Shown one piece after another: positions 40,401-46,165 of a stretch of DNA of 64,000 nt. The stretch is taken from assembly GCA_023362775.1 (NCBI GenBank), contig JALMGJ010000003.1:51314416-51378415 (forward strand), written 5' to 3'. The notes under the pieces are model-generated. The model saw only the letters and a list, made by a program, of their open reading frames with translations, did no database searches and was not told where the DNA came from. Numbering within the stretch: the first letter of the stretch is position 1; each line of letters begins with the position of its first letter. This DNA comes from Charina bottae (taxonomy: Eukaryota; Chordata; Lepidosauria; Squamata; Charinaidae). A program made the position numbers and the translations under genes.

Positions 40401-43400
40401 TACTGTGCAATTTGTCATCTCTTGTCATGACACAGAACTATGAATAGCAACTTTCCAGAAAACAGTTCTGTTTACACTATATTGTCATTAAAGGCATACA
40501 TAAATTCTTAGTGGTTGCCAAGAATTCTGAACCCTGGTTTAGAGAAAAATCTGTAGGTTGCAGAGTATATATTTTCTTTTTTTTTAATAGTAATTTTATT
40601 AAAGATTATAACTGCAACAGTAAAAACTAATAAACTAAAAAAATAAAAGAATAAAAAGAAAAAGGTGCAGAAAAGAGAAAAAGGGGGAAAAAGAGAAAGA
40701 AAAAGAGAAAAGAAAGAGAAAGTAAGAATATAATAAAGAAAAAGAAAAGAAATATATAAAGAAGTGACTTCCCACCTTTGTCACGACAAGTATAAACAAT
40801 TTTAGTAACTTATCACCTTCTCTTAAAATACAACAAATGATCTCTTCTTCCCATATCCCCTCTCTTATCTATAAACAAATCCATAAAGTCTTGTCATTTC
40901 AGTCCTGATGTCAGCAAAAGTCATTAAGGATTACCAGAGATGATAACTTATCTATTTTAACCTTGATCAAATAAACCAACTTCATATTCCTTTTACTTCT
41001 AAGAATCTTGATCCTTAGTCCCTTCAAATAATGTCGTAGAACTTGATTTCTTTTCATTTTTTCTTTGTCCCTTCTCACAAAATTCTTCAAAACTTTAACA
41101 AGCCTCTTGTAAATCCAGTATAGGAAAATTATCCAGGGCACTCTCTTGGTTTCTTGTTTGTTTATCCCTTTTAATTATTTAGACATTTAACTGTAATCTT
41201 TAGTTCCCTCTAGTGTCCAATTTTTAAAGACTTACCTTATTGTTTTTAAAAAAATCAAAACAAAAACATTTTCCCACATGAAGGATTCTTTATATTTAAT
41301 TCCAAAGTCTTATTTCAAATTTACATGGACCCTTGGTCTGTTTGTAACTTTCTAAAATGAAAGTTTTAATTATCCTTTTGCTGTTCATTCAAAAAAAAAA
41401 TTTAAGTTCTTAAACTTGTATTTAAAAGTTCTTTCGCTAAGGATTGAAGGAAAATCACTTAGTGTTTTCAGACTTGTCGATCCAAATGTTCCTAATAGCT
41501 GAAAAACAGTTAACAAGGAATTTCTGAAAGCGATTAGAAAAGGAAGTATGCGAACTTTGTGTCCTTTCAAAGGTGCCAACTGCCACTTGAGCAAGATAGT
41601 TATTCCCTCATCTCCCAGAGCTCTAAATCCACCAGAGACCCCTATCTTGCATTCTCCTTGTGAGCGATCTCAAATCCTCTCCTTATCTGGAGAGGAATTA
41701 TTGAAGAGCCAGTCTACTCACCGGCTCTTCACTCTGCCATGGTTGTCAGCTCCGCTTTCTGCGGAGCCATCTTCAGTCCTCCATTTCTTCCCTGGAAGTC
41801 GCACAATATAAGCTGCTCAAAAAAAATAAAGGGAACACTGAAACAACACAATGTAAGTCCAAGTCAATCACACGTCTGTGAAATCAAACTGTCCACTTAG
41901 GTAGCAACACTGATTGACAATCAATTTCACATGCTGTTGTGCACATGGAATAGACAACAGGTGGAAAGCATAGACAGTTAGCAAGACAGCCCCAATAAAG
42001 GAGTGGATCTGCAGGTGGTGACCACAGACCACTTCTCAGTTCCTATGCTTTCTGGCTGATGGTTTGGTCACTTTTGAATGCTGGCGGTGCTTCCACTCTA
42101 GTGGTAGCATGAGACGGAGTCTACAACCCACACAAGTGGCTCAGGTAGTGCAGCTCATCCAGGATGGCACATCAATGCGAGCTGTGGCAAGAAGGTTTGC
42201 TGTGTCTGTCAGCGTAGTGTCCAGAGCATGGAGGCGCTACCAGGAGACAGGTCAGTACATCAGGAGACGTGGAGGAGGCCGTAGGAGGGCAACAACCCAG
42301 CAGCAGGACCGCTACCTCCGCCTTTGTGCAAGGAGGGACAGGAGGAGCACTGCCAGAGCCCTGCAAAATGACCTCCAGTGGGCCACAAATGTGCGTGTGG
42401 CTGCTCAAACGGTCAGAAACAGACTCCATGAGGGTGGTATGAGGGCCCGACGTCCACAGGTGCGGGTTGTGCTTACAGCCCAACACCGTGCAGGACGTTT
42501 GGCATTTGCCAGAGAACACCAAGATTGGCAACTTCGCCACTGGCACCCTGTGCTCTTCACAGATGAAAGCAGGTTCCCACTGAGCACATTTGACAGACGT
42601 AACAGGGTCTGGAGACGCCGTGGAGAACGTTCTGCTGCCTGCAACATCCTCCAGCATGACCGGTTTGGCAGTGGGTCAGTAATGGTGTGGGGTGGCATTT
42701 CTTTAGGGGGCCGCACAGCCCTCCATGTGCTCGCCAGAGGTAGCCTGACTGCCATTAGGTACTGAGATGAGATCCTCAGACCCCTTGTGAGACCATATGC
42801 TGGTGCGGTTGGCCCTGGGTTCCTCCTAATGCAAGACAATGCTAGACCTCATGTGGCTGGAGTGTGCCAGCAGTTCCTGCAAGACGAAGGCATTGATGCT
42901 ATGGACTGGCCCGCCCGTTCCCCAGACCTGAATCCAATTGAGCACATCTGGGACATCATGTCTCGCTCCATCCACCAACGCCACGTTGCACCACAGACTG
43001 TCCAGGAGTTGGGGGATGCTTTAGTCCAGGTGTGGGAGGAGATCCCTCAGGAGACCATCCGCCACCTCATCAGGAGCATGCCCAGGCGTTGTAGGGAGGT
43101 CATACAGGCACGTGGAGGCCACACACACTACTGAGCCTCATTTTGACTTGTTTTAAGGACATTACATCAACGTTGGATCAGCCTGTAGTGCTGTTTTCCA
43201 CTTTAATTTTGAGTGTAACTCCACATCCAGACCTCCAGGGGTTGCTTACATTTGATTTCCATTGCTTTTTGTGTGATGTTGTTGTCAGCACATTAAACTA
43301 TGTAATGAACAAAGTAATTAATACGAATATTTCATTCATTCAGATCTAGGATGTCTTATTTCAGTGTTCCCTTTATTTTTTTGAGCAGTGTATATTTTCT

Positions 43401-45520
43401 TGAAGAATTATGGGCTCCAGAATGTGACATACTTGACATTTTATGGGTCAAGTCTGGCAGAAACATATTGCAACTTTTTTTTATTGTACTGGTAACACTA
43501 TTATATGCCTTTTGGAAGTTAATTGTTCTGAGTCCAACCAGATATATGTGGATGGATGGATAATTGGTAAGCACTGATAGGAACTTTTAATCACCCACAG
43601 ACATGACATTAATTAGCAGTCTCCATTGCTAGCAGCTGGACACATTGTGTGAAATTTTCATTTGTCCTAATATTTGAAGTGGTGATAGTTAAGATCTAAA
43701 ATGTGGAGTTTAGGACAGGCATGATATCAGTGTTCCCAACTTCTCCTCTACAGTATTTTCATAATTAATTTCATGTATCTGAAGCAAATCACTTTTTAAA
43801 ACTAGTATAAACCTATTCTTAATCTTTGGAAAGTTGTGTTTCAGCTCTTGTTGGAATCCAGGTCTTATCATTTCTCACATTAGCTATGCTAGCTAGGGCT
43901 AATGGAAACTGAAACTCCACAACTTTTGGAGAGCCACACGTTGCTCTTCCTTGAGGTATAGAATCCAATCAAACTTCACTTTGCTAAATTGAAGGTCCTT
44001 AATCTCTCTTTTTTGATCAAGTTGATTTCATGGAATATTGCAGAGGTGGGCTATTGTTGAGGAAAAAAGTTCTGGATAAGTTCAGCTAAATGGTATCACA
44101 TATAAGATTTCCTCTGTAGATCTTTATTAATAAGTAGAAAATTCAAGGTTCTGATATAATTTGGGGTTAAGGAATTGTAGATCTTTATCAAGAAGGATTT
44201 GGTCTTGAGCTTCTCATTCATACTATACTGTACAGTATGTCATACCTCTTTTGAAACTGGAGCTTTCAAAGTTAAAAGTATGCTAGAGAGCCAGTTTGGT
44301 GCAGTGGTTGAGGCACCAGGCTAGAAACCGGGAGGCCATGAGTTCTACTCCCACCTTAGGCACAAAGCCAGCTGGGTGACCTTGGGCCAGTTACTCTCTC
44401 TCAGCCCTAGGAAGGAGGCAATGGCAAACCACTTCTGAAGAACCTTGCCAAGAAAACTGCAGGGACTTGTCCAGGCAGTCTCTGAAAATTGGACATAATT
44501 GAACGGATTAAAAAAAAGTATGCTTAAAGTGTATTTAAAATGTTTAGTGTTTGGAATTCTCAATACAACCTATCCATATTGTACCTGAAATAAGCTCAGG
44601 ACCTGCTCTCAATTAAGTTTCTGTAGATTGCAGCTTGATTCCCCTCCCCCTTACTCTGCCACAGTACAATAAAGAAATCACAGTAATTAATACCGCAGTT
44701 GCACATTGCTCAAATACTCCTACCGGAGGAAATCTTGACTTGAGGATCTCGCCTGGAGAACAACTTGAAGTTATAGACATCACTGAAGGGAATCAACTGA
44801 TATGTCGGAATTCTGAAGGCAAATGTAAGTTCTCAAAAGGAGTGAAATAGAAGAGTTGAGCATAACAACTAAACAAAAACCCTTCAGGTGGGGTGGCAGA
44901 AAAGCTGATTAACTCAGCTGATTACAAATTGGCCACTCTGGATGTGACAGAGAAGTAGGGTATGACTGCATAGACCAGAGCTTTCCAAACTGTGTCGCGA
45001 CACAAAAGTGTGTCGCCACACACAGTCTGATGTGTCGCCACAAAACCCGGAAGCGCTAATCATCATCAGTGCTTCCGGGTTTTCCCGCGGCGACACACCA
45101 ACCGTGGCGCACAAAAACCAAAAGCGGCAGCAGCGCTTCTGGGTTTTTACGCGCTGCCGCAACGGCGGCACTTCCGGGTTTTGGAAACTTTGGAAAGCCC
45201 TGGCATAGACAGTTCTTTGCACTTGAAGAATATTTTTGGTTGTACGTTTGAATGATTTGTCTGTAACTCTGTGACTAAAATTTCTAACAAAGCTCATCAT
45301 ATAACAGTGTATCTTATTTCATCTTTCCTAGATGGGTATGTGCTATTAGAACACTTGAATTTCAGGTATGATTTATAATGACTCAGTTTTGAGACACGGG
45401 ATTAGCTAAAATCAGAACCTGTAACAATTCAAAGCTGTATTTCTTTGTGGGGGGGGGATGACACCATTTGTAATGCTGGAGTAAATGTAGCTTTGTGTTC
45501 TTTCCTATACCAGGCACTAG
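9860..45520 (+). CDS. FYB2: FYB2 (ARAP), ADAP-related T-cell adaptor, full gene model of 17 coding exons
   Basis: Joining 17 exons gives 1920 coding nt (639 residues plus stop), somewhat shorter than the roughly 730-residue mammalian protein as I recall it. All exons have AG acceptors and GT donors, and each phase matches the next. Order: N-terminal segment with the short conserved [11 protein letters not shown] motif (residues 7-17), a long disordered Ser/Pro-rich region (exon 2), a proline-rich motif [12 protein letters not shown] in exon 3, several acidic Tyr motifs ([19 protein letters not shown]), a basic helix, and a C-terminal helically extended SH3-like domain (exons 14-16). The family acts as a cytosolic scaffold: phosphotyrosines bind SH2 proteins, proline motifs bind SKAP-type SH3 domains, and this links antigen-receptor signalling to integrin activation. 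The neighbour is PRKAA2, convergent. Exon 7 is the least certain. Confidence 0.93.
9869..13749 (+). other. FYB2 intron 1
   Basis: A 3.9 kb intron between GTAACT and TTTTAG. Besides a G-run near 10005 and the tetranucleotide repeat at 13343 I see no repeat family or exon. Long first introns often hold enhancers, but none is identifiable here. Confidence 0.6.
13343..13429. repeat. (AAGT)n / (AAAT)n compound microsatellite
   Basis: AAAT units pass to about ten AAGT units and back to AAAT, inside FYB2 intron 1 about 320 bp upstream of exon 2. The A-rich flanks suggest a retroposon tail as the seed. Confidence 0.95.
13750..14518 (+). CDS. FYB2: FYB2 exon 2, disordered N-terminal region
   Basis: A 769-nt exon, open throughout, entered in phase 0 after CTATTTTAG and left in phase 1 at G|GTAAAC. 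It encodes residues 4-259: the [11 protein letters not shown] motif, then low-complexity Ser/Pro/Lys-rich sequence with short proline stretches such as PPVPPR. The frame stays open past the donor to 14604, but that extension loses family character, so the donor at 14519 is preferred. Confidence 0.93.
14519..16990 (+). other. FYB2 intron 2, first part
   Basis: 2.5 kb without exon evidence. It contains a reverse LINE tail at 14936-14975 (TTATATCCCGCCCATCTCCC) and a forward, decayed one near 16215-16290 ending in AAATAAATAAATT. The rest is unannotated AT-rich intron. Confidence 0.55.
17005..18470 (-). mobile_element. 5'-truncated Bov-B (RTE-clade) LINE
   Basis: Reading the - strand gives the C-terminal half of an RTE reverse transcriptase. 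At 18467-17985 are segments such as [20 protein letters not shown] and [20 protein letters not shown]. At 17526-17035 are [34 protein letters not shown] and [14 protein letters not shown]. The frame is broken between these blocks, so it is a dead copy. The 3' end (low coordinates) carries GAGTCGGAAGTGAGTG, which resembles the tail of the tRNA-derived SINEs in this window. The element lies antisense in FYB2 intron 2. Bov-B is known for horizontal transfer between squamates and ruminants. Confidence 0.93.
18471..19321 (+). other. FYB2 intron 2, last part
   Basis: About 850 bp of intron leading to the CTTTGGTACAG acceptor. No repeat family or exon recognised. Confidence 0.5.
19322..19459 (+). 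CDS. FYB2: FYB2 exon 3, proline-rich SH3-binding segment
   Basis: 138 nt, phase 1 to phase 1, between GGTACAG and G|GTAGGG. It encodes [19 protein letters not shown] and [10 protein letters not shown]. This block is the best-conserved part of the FYB/PRAM family outside the C-terminus and is a class II-like SH3 ligand, expected to bind SKAP-type adaptors. Confidence 0.96.
20218..20556 (-). mobile_element. tRNA-derived SINE with Bov-B-like tail
   Basis: On the - strand: a tRNA-like head with A-box TGGCTCAGCGGG and B-box GGTTCAAATCC, a GC-rich body, and the tail GAGTCGGACACGACTG. It is flanked by a perfect 14-bp target duplication TTAGTAATCTATAG (20204-20217 and 20557-20570). The tail resembles the Bov-B 3' end at 17.0 kb, which suggests Bov-B machinery mobilised it. 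Confidence 0.93.
21133..21166 (+). CDS. FYB2: FYB2 exon 4
   Basis: 34-nt micro-exon between TTTTCAG and GTAAGTG, phase 1 to 2, encoding the acidic [11 protein letters not shown]. The tyrosine sits in an acidic context. Both splice sites are strong and the phase fits exons 3 and 5 exactly. Confidence 0.85.
21167..23130 (+). other. FYB2 intron 4, first part
   Basis: About 2 kb of AT-rich intron with a T-run near 22845. No repeat family or exon seen. Confidence 0.5.
23136..23362 (-). mobile_element. Sauria-type SINE
   Basis: Reverse orientation: the tRNA-like head is at the right (TAGCCTGGTGCCTTAACCAC, reverse of the GTGGTTAAGGCACCAGGCTA box) and the tail at the left (TGCAGTTTTCTTGCCAAG). CTGGCCCAAGGTCACCCAGC in the body is the hallmark. 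It is the opposite-orientation relative of the copy at 44285. Confidence 0.88.
23690..23965. repeat. AT-rich stretch of repeated AAATCAATTTGATT-like palindromes
   Basis: Short motifs AATCAAATCAATTTGATT, ATCAAATTGATTTA and GATCAAATTG recur in both orientations over about 270 bp. This looks like an old repeat or low-complexity region of unknown family inside FYB2 intron 4. Confidence 0.5.
24417..24511 (+). CDS. FYB2: FYB2 exon 5
   Basis: 95 nt, phase 2 to 1, TTCTCAG acceptor and GTGAGT donor. It encodes [19 protein letters not shown] and following residues. NTYEETIYY aligns with the corresponding NYEATISY segment of mammalian FYB2 as I recall it and offers candidate phosphotyrosines. Confidence 0.92.
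24647..24980 (+). mobile_element. tRNA-derived SINE with Bov-B-like tail, forward copy
   Basis: The head has A-box TGGCTCAGCGGGT and B-box GGTTCGAATCC. The body and tail match the 20218 copy, ending in GAGTCGGACACGACTG and CCTTTACC. Flanking similarity (AAGTAATAATC and AAGTATTAATA) suggests a decayed target duplication. It sits 140 bp after FYB2 exon 5. Confidence 0.92.
25085..25310. mobile_element. Penelope-derived inverted terminal repeat with hammerhead-like core
   Basis: The left arm (TGGAGTCCTTGGTGCTCT, then TTGCAGACGTTTCATT) and the right arm (AATGAAACATCTGCAA, then AGCACCAAGGACTCCA) are inverted copies about 110 bp apart. The right arm matches the 3' end of the Penelope-like element at 28615-28668, including ATGAAACATCTGCAA variants. 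Between the arms lies CTGATGA (25228-25234), followed 19 nt later by GAAA (25254-25257). Terminal repeats in inverted arrangement are known for Penelope-like elements. Confidence 0.75.
25804..25835 (+). CDS. FYB2: FYB2 exon 6
   Basis: 32-nt micro-exon between GATTCTAG and GTATGTG, phase 1 to 0, encoding the basic [11 protein letters not shown]. It is accepted because splice sites and phase fit both neighbours; on its own it would be too short to recognise. Confidence 0.75.
25983..26102. repeat. local duplication of a 40-bp motif
   Basis: TATGTGTTATTTTCT, then TAGCTAACACATAGACAGTAG, appears twice about 74-75 bp apart, with two extra GACAGCTAACA copies between. The unit also holds the inverted pair TATGTGTTA/TAACACATA. 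It may be a short tandem duplication in intron 6. Confidence 0.65.
26105..26885 (+). other. FYB2 intron 6, unannotated part
   Basis: 780 bp before the Penelope-like element with no exon, RNA gene or repeat end that I can support. Confidence 0.5.
26890..28668 (+). mobile_element. 5'-truncated, decayed Penelope-like element (RT plus GIY-YIG endonuclease)
   Basis: In one frame from 26897 the reverse transcriptase shows [19 protein letters not shown], motif [23 protein letters not shown] and the catalytic YVDD box (27458-27469), which is the Penelope pattern. A GIY-YIG nuclease follows: GVIYNIQF from 28031, then [17 protein letters not shown]. Breaks: TAA at 27377-27379 directly after GSPL, a second stop at 27935-27937, and a frameshift near 28205. 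The N-terminal RT portion is missing. The 3' end carries TATATAAAC and the AGCACCAAGGACTCCAC terminus shared with repeats at 25085 and 35140. Confidence 0.93.
26897..28410 (+). pseudogene. Penelope-like RT/GIY-YIG protein remnant
   Basis: About 500 codons of the element's polyprotein persist but are interrupted by two in-frame stops and one frameshift. After the shift the downstream frame continues with [20 protein letters not shown], typical of the C-terminus of this nuclease. The intact protein would copy RNA at a cut made by the GIY-YIG domain. This copy cannot make it. Confidence 0.9.
28669..29636 (+). other. FYB2 intron 6, part between the Penelope-like element and exon 7
   Basis: About 970 bp of intron in which I see neither exon nor repeat ends. 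Confidence 0.5.
29637..29754 (+). CDS. FYB2: FYB2 exon 7 (predicted from phase)
   Basis: 118 nt, phase 0 to 1, from TGCTAACAG to C|GTGAGT, encoding a hydrophilic segment that includes [20 protein letters not shown]. It is needed because exon 6 ends in phase 0 and exon 8 must be entered in phase 1. This is the only frame and acceptor here that satisfies both. The acceptor has a weak pyrimidine tract, and the sequence lies in the fast-evolving part of the family, so similarity is not decisive. Confidence 0.65.
29755..30415 (+). other. FYB2 intron 7, first part
   Basis: About 660 bp of intron with a CTG-like TTGCTGCTGCTGCT run just after exon 7 and a C-run near 30068. Nothing else recognised. 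Confidence 0.5.
30416..31080 (-). mobile_element. CR1-type LINE fragments (reverse)
   Basis: ATAGAATCATAGAATTGGAAG at the left and the GACTGGTCTATACTTCCCTGGAT / CCAGTCATCTGGTACTTC region at the right are hallmark CR1 stretches in reverse orientation. The copy is diverged, with stops throughout. Confidence 0.7.
31112..31315 (+). mobile_element. tRNA-derived SINE (Sauria-related), forward
   Basis: The head GTGGTGTAGTAGTTAAGGTG and the body segment GGGTGACTTTGGGCCAATCAC are SINE-typical. It ends in an A-rich AAATAAATAAA tail. It is more diverged than the copy at 44285. Confidence 0.65.
31490..31590. repeat. fragment of a hAT-like MITE (CTTGGCAACTTTAAGATGTG family)
   Basis: CAGTATTTCACATCCTTGGC, TTTAAGATGTGTGGACTTCA and CCCCAGCCAGCA match the element at 57968-58071. 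Only the left half is present. Confidence 0.65.
31834..31960 (+). CDS. FYB2: FYB2 exon 8, with YDDV phosphotyrosine motif
   Basis: 127 nt, phase 1 to 2, CAGTTTCAG acceptor, GTGAGT donor. It encodes [15 protein letters not shown] and then [18 protein letters not shown] is a typical SH2-docking site of this family (SLP-76 or related SH2 partners in ADAP). Confidence 0.93.
32078..32118 (+). CDS. FYB2: FYB2 exon 9
   Basis: 41-nt exon, phase 2 to 1, ATTACAG to GTAAGT, encoding [13 protein letters not shown]. Phase and splice sites fit; the sequence alone would not identify it. Confidence 0.85.
32119..33589 (+). other. FYB2 intron 9
   Basis: 1.47 kb AT-rich intron with no repeat or exon that I can support. 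Confidence 0.55.
33590..33665 (+). CDS. FYB2: FYB2 exon 10, tandem acidic tyrosine motifs
   Basis: 76 nt, phase 1 to 2, CATTTCAG to GTGAGT. It encodes [29 protein letters not shown] holds two tyrosines in ideal acidic kinase and SH2-binding context. Confidence 0.94.
33872..34110 (-). mobile_element. CR1-type LINE fragment (reverse)
   Basis: AGAATCATACAGTTGTAAGG, CATCCAACTCCCTGCTTG, CAGTATTTGAAGACCTCCAG and AGAAAGTTCCTCCTGATGCT follow one another in the order of the reverse-complemented CR1 consensus as I remember it. Confidence 0.75.
34111..35012 (+). other. FYB2 intron 10, last part
   Basis: About 900 bp of intron without recognised features. Confidence 0.5.
35013..35102 (+). CDS. FYB2: FYB2 exon 11, basic amphipathic segment
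   Basis: 90 nt, phase 2 to 2, TTCTAG to GTATGT. It encodes [17 protein letters not shown], a Lys/Phe-rich helix-like stretch matching the basic segment of mammalian FYB2. In this family such a segment may contact acidic lipids; that is inference. Confidence 0.94.
35140..35360 (+). mobile_element. Penelope-like element 3' fragment
   Basis: It shares with the 28.4-28.7 kb tail the elements CCTAATCAAGGAAC, GTATATAAAC and TGAAACATCTGCAA, and shares GAATATATGTAG with the repeat at 25085. A TTGATGA...GAAA arrangement is at 35283-35312. Confidence 0.75.
35361..36938 (+). other. FYB2 intron 11, last part
   Basis: About 1.6 kb of AT-rich intron; no recognised repeat or exon. Confidence 0.5.
36939..36967 (+). 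CDS. FYB2: FYB2 exon 12
   Basis: 29-nt micro-exon, phase 2 to 1, TCTGCAG to GTAAGT, encoding NLSHSVPNL. It aligns with the ENLSAFSILLPDL part of the mammalian protein. Confidence 0.87.
37206..37280. ncRNA. miRNA-precursor-like hairpin in FYB2 intron 12
   Basis: Arms 37206-37238 and 37248-37280 are 33 nt each and pair with one G-U and two mismatches around a 9-nt loop. Outer CTAG/CTAG sequences extend the fold. Size and imperfect pairing resemble a pre-miRNA. A tiny palindromic transposon is equally possible. No expression evidence exists here. Confidence 0.4.
37609..38103. mobile_element. hAT MITE, CAGAGCTTTCCAAA family, copy with internal minisatellite
   Basis: The ends CAGAGCTTTCCAAACTTTTC and GTTTGGAAAGCTCTG are inverted. 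A perfect 8-bp duplication TTCTAGAT flanks it (37601-37608, 38104-38111). The interior is a tandem array of an approximately 60-bp unit (GGCACTAGGACCTGCGCGGA, TGGCAGGGCAGGTTTGGAGG) from about 37690 to 38020. It is not a CRISPR array: there are no unique spacers and the host is a eukaryote. Confidence 0.92.
38180..38240 (+). CDS. FYB2: FYB2 exon 13, MYDDID motif
   Basis: 61 nt, phase 1 to 2, AATTGCAG to GTAGGT, encoding [20 protein letters not shown]. It is the counterpart of the IIYDDVD segment of mammalian FYB2. Using the downstream donor instead would bring in a stop, so 38240 is the end. Confidence 0.92.
38400..38675 (-). mobile_element. old RTE/Bov-B-like LINE fragment
   Basis: The reverse-oriented segments CTTTCCCAGCATCAGAGCCT, AATGTGTCTGAAGTA and TTGAGTGAGAACTCTGGATT parallel CCCTAGCATCAGCATCTTCT, ATGTGGCCAAAGTACTTCAG and CAAGTGAGCAGTCTGGCTTT of the Bov-B copy at 17.2 kb. 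It is much more diverged. Confidence 0.7.
38676..40225 (+). other. FYB2 intron 13, last part
   Basis: 1.5 kb of intron; no exon or clear repeat end seen. Confidence 0.5.
40226..40325 (+). CDS. FYB2: FYB2 exon 14, start of the helical SH3 domain
   Basis: 100 nt, phase 2 to 0, TTCTTAG to GTAAGT. It encodes [20 protein letters not shown] followed by QLFRDRFM. This is the N-terminal helix packed on the SH3-like fold in ADAP-family C-terminal domains. A second CAG acceptor 3 bp downstream would break the phase. Confidence 0.95.
40579..41808 (-). mobile_element. second copy of the LINE-derived retroposon, with Tc1 at its 5' junction
   Basis: It has a T-rich start at 40579 (reverse of the A tail), AATAAAATTA in reverse near 40595, and a leader at about 41540-41800 containing the reverse of GGAGCTGACAACCATGGCA. 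Its left target copy TATATATTTTCTT is at 40566-40578. The right copy is split by the Tc1 element at 41811-43390. The copy shares layout with 3451-5070 but is clearly diverged. Confidence 0.7.
41811..43390 (+). mobile_element. Tc1/mariner transposon, near complete
   Basis: The ends are inverted: left GCTGCTCAAAAAAAATAAAG (from 41812), right CTTTATTTTTTTGAGCAG. TA dinucleotides flank both sides (41809-41810, 43391-43392). One transposase reading frame fills the middle. The left outermost base differs from the right end. The 1.58 kb length and short inverted repeats are usual for Tc1 elements. Confidence 0.93.
42109..43134 (+). pseudogene. Tc1 transposase (DD34E) with one premature stop
   Basis: 342 codons including stop, the usual length. 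The N-terminal paired-like helix-turn-helix is seen as [20 protein letters not shown] and [16 protein letters not shown] basic linker GRRR follows. Catalytic residues are Asp in LFTDESRF, Asp in LMQDNARPH and Glu in NPIEHIWD, with 34 residues between the last two. The only break is TGA at 42763-42765 in [10 protein letters not shown], probably a CGA-to-TGA CpG transition. The enzyme would cut and paste the element at TA. The low decay points to a relatively young insertion. Confidence 0.94.
43400..44273 (+). other. FYB2 intron 14, part after Tc1
   Basis: About 870 bp with no recognised feature. Confidence 0.5.
44285..44513 (+). mobile_element. Sauria SINE, full length with target duplication
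   Basis: tRNA-like head GTGCAGTGGTTGAGGCACCA, body GGGTGACCTTGGGCCAGTTA, 3' part AGAACCTTGCCAAGAAAAC, and an A tail. An 11-bp duplication AAAAGTATGCT flanks it (44274-44284, 44514-44524). It lies about 150 bp upstream of FYB2 exon 15. Confidence 0.93.
44665..44824 (+). CDS. FYB2: FYB2 exon 15, core of the helical SH3 domain
   Basis: 160 nt, phase 0 to 1, TGCCACAG to GTAAGT. It encodes [35 protein letters not shown] and ICRNSEGK. These strands match the C-terminal SH3-like domain of FYB2. The RT-loop acidic residues and SH3 aromatics are reduced, as is usual for this family, which binds lipid rather than classic PxxP ligands (known for ADAP). Confidence 0.97.
44976..45202. mobile_element. hAT MITE, CAGAGCTTTCCAAA family, copy between FYB2 exons 15 and 16
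   Basis: It starts CAGAGCTTTCCAAACTGTG and ends CTTTGGAAAGCCCTG. A perfect 8-bp duplication GCATAGAC flanks it (44968-44975 and 45203-45210). The interior is close to the 6279 copy (AAACCCGGAAGCGCTAAT). It fills nearly half of a 507-bp intron and ends 129 bp before the next exon. Confidence 0.93.
45332..45365 (+). CDS. FYB2: FYB2 exon 16
   Basis: 34 nt, phase 1 to 2, TTTCCTAG to GTATGA, encoding [10 protein letters not shown]. It completes the last SH3 strands (YGYVLLEHL after joining). Confidence 0.96.
45514..45520 (+). CDS. FYB2: FYB2 exon 17, coding part (stop codon)
   Basis: After the acceptor TTTCCTATACCAG, G completes Arg, then CAC (His) and TAG stop. The protein thus ends ...LNFRH, about five residues shorter than the mammalian tail as I remember it. 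The exon continues as 3' UTR. Confidence 0.75.
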
Positions 45521-46165
45521 TGTTGTACATCTGAAGGCTAACAGATGTTACTTACGGAGGGATGTTGTATGAGGAACATAGTGAAAATAAGCATCTGAAA
45601 GAACCTTCCTTGCTTGGGAAAGAAAAGAAAAATGGAGTTGTTGACGGCACACTAAGTCTGAATTCTTCAGAAGCTTACAGCTGCTAATTTTTTGAATGAT
45701 CATCATAAAAGTGACTTTTTTTAAAAAAAAAAATAACTGATATTCATGCTATCCTGCCCAGAGTTTAGTAATCTAGGTACACACTGAGATACAAAAAACT
45801 TCATTCTCTTTAATAACATTTTTTCAAGCTACAGCTCCTTAAGACGGTTTCCCAAAGCAGCATATTTTTTTTTAAAAAAACATGGTGATACAGTCCCGGA
45901 AAAGTTGCGAATGTCACCTTGGTTGTTTGGATAGTGTGCAGCAATACTTACTATTTGTGTGCAAAACACATTACCCGCTGTTGACACACTTTGTGTATGT
46001 GTTTTGTCAATGTTAGGAGTATCACACTTGGCATTTATACTCAATCCTGTATTTAATCAGTGTAAGAATTTGTGGACTTTGCATACTGAGAAATACTGGA
46101 AGTCCATTTGAGACACTACTTTTAGATGTAAATAGAAGAAATAAAGTATGGATTGGCAGTTAACA
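45521..46165 (+). other. FYB2: FYB2 3' UTR (predicted)
   Basis: Sequence from the stop to just after an AATAAA at 46140-46145. It is AT-rich with long A and T runs. The exact cleavage site is not readable. Confidence 0.55.
46140..46145 (+). terminator. FYB2: polyadenylation signal AATAAA, FYB2
   Basis: First canonical AATAAA on the + strand after the FYB2 stop, about 620 nt downstream. No other canonical signal was seen in between. Confidence 0.6.

Noticed and set aside
42172..42839. Open frames antisense to the Tc1 transposase
   Set aside because: Shadow frames of the transposase coding sequence.
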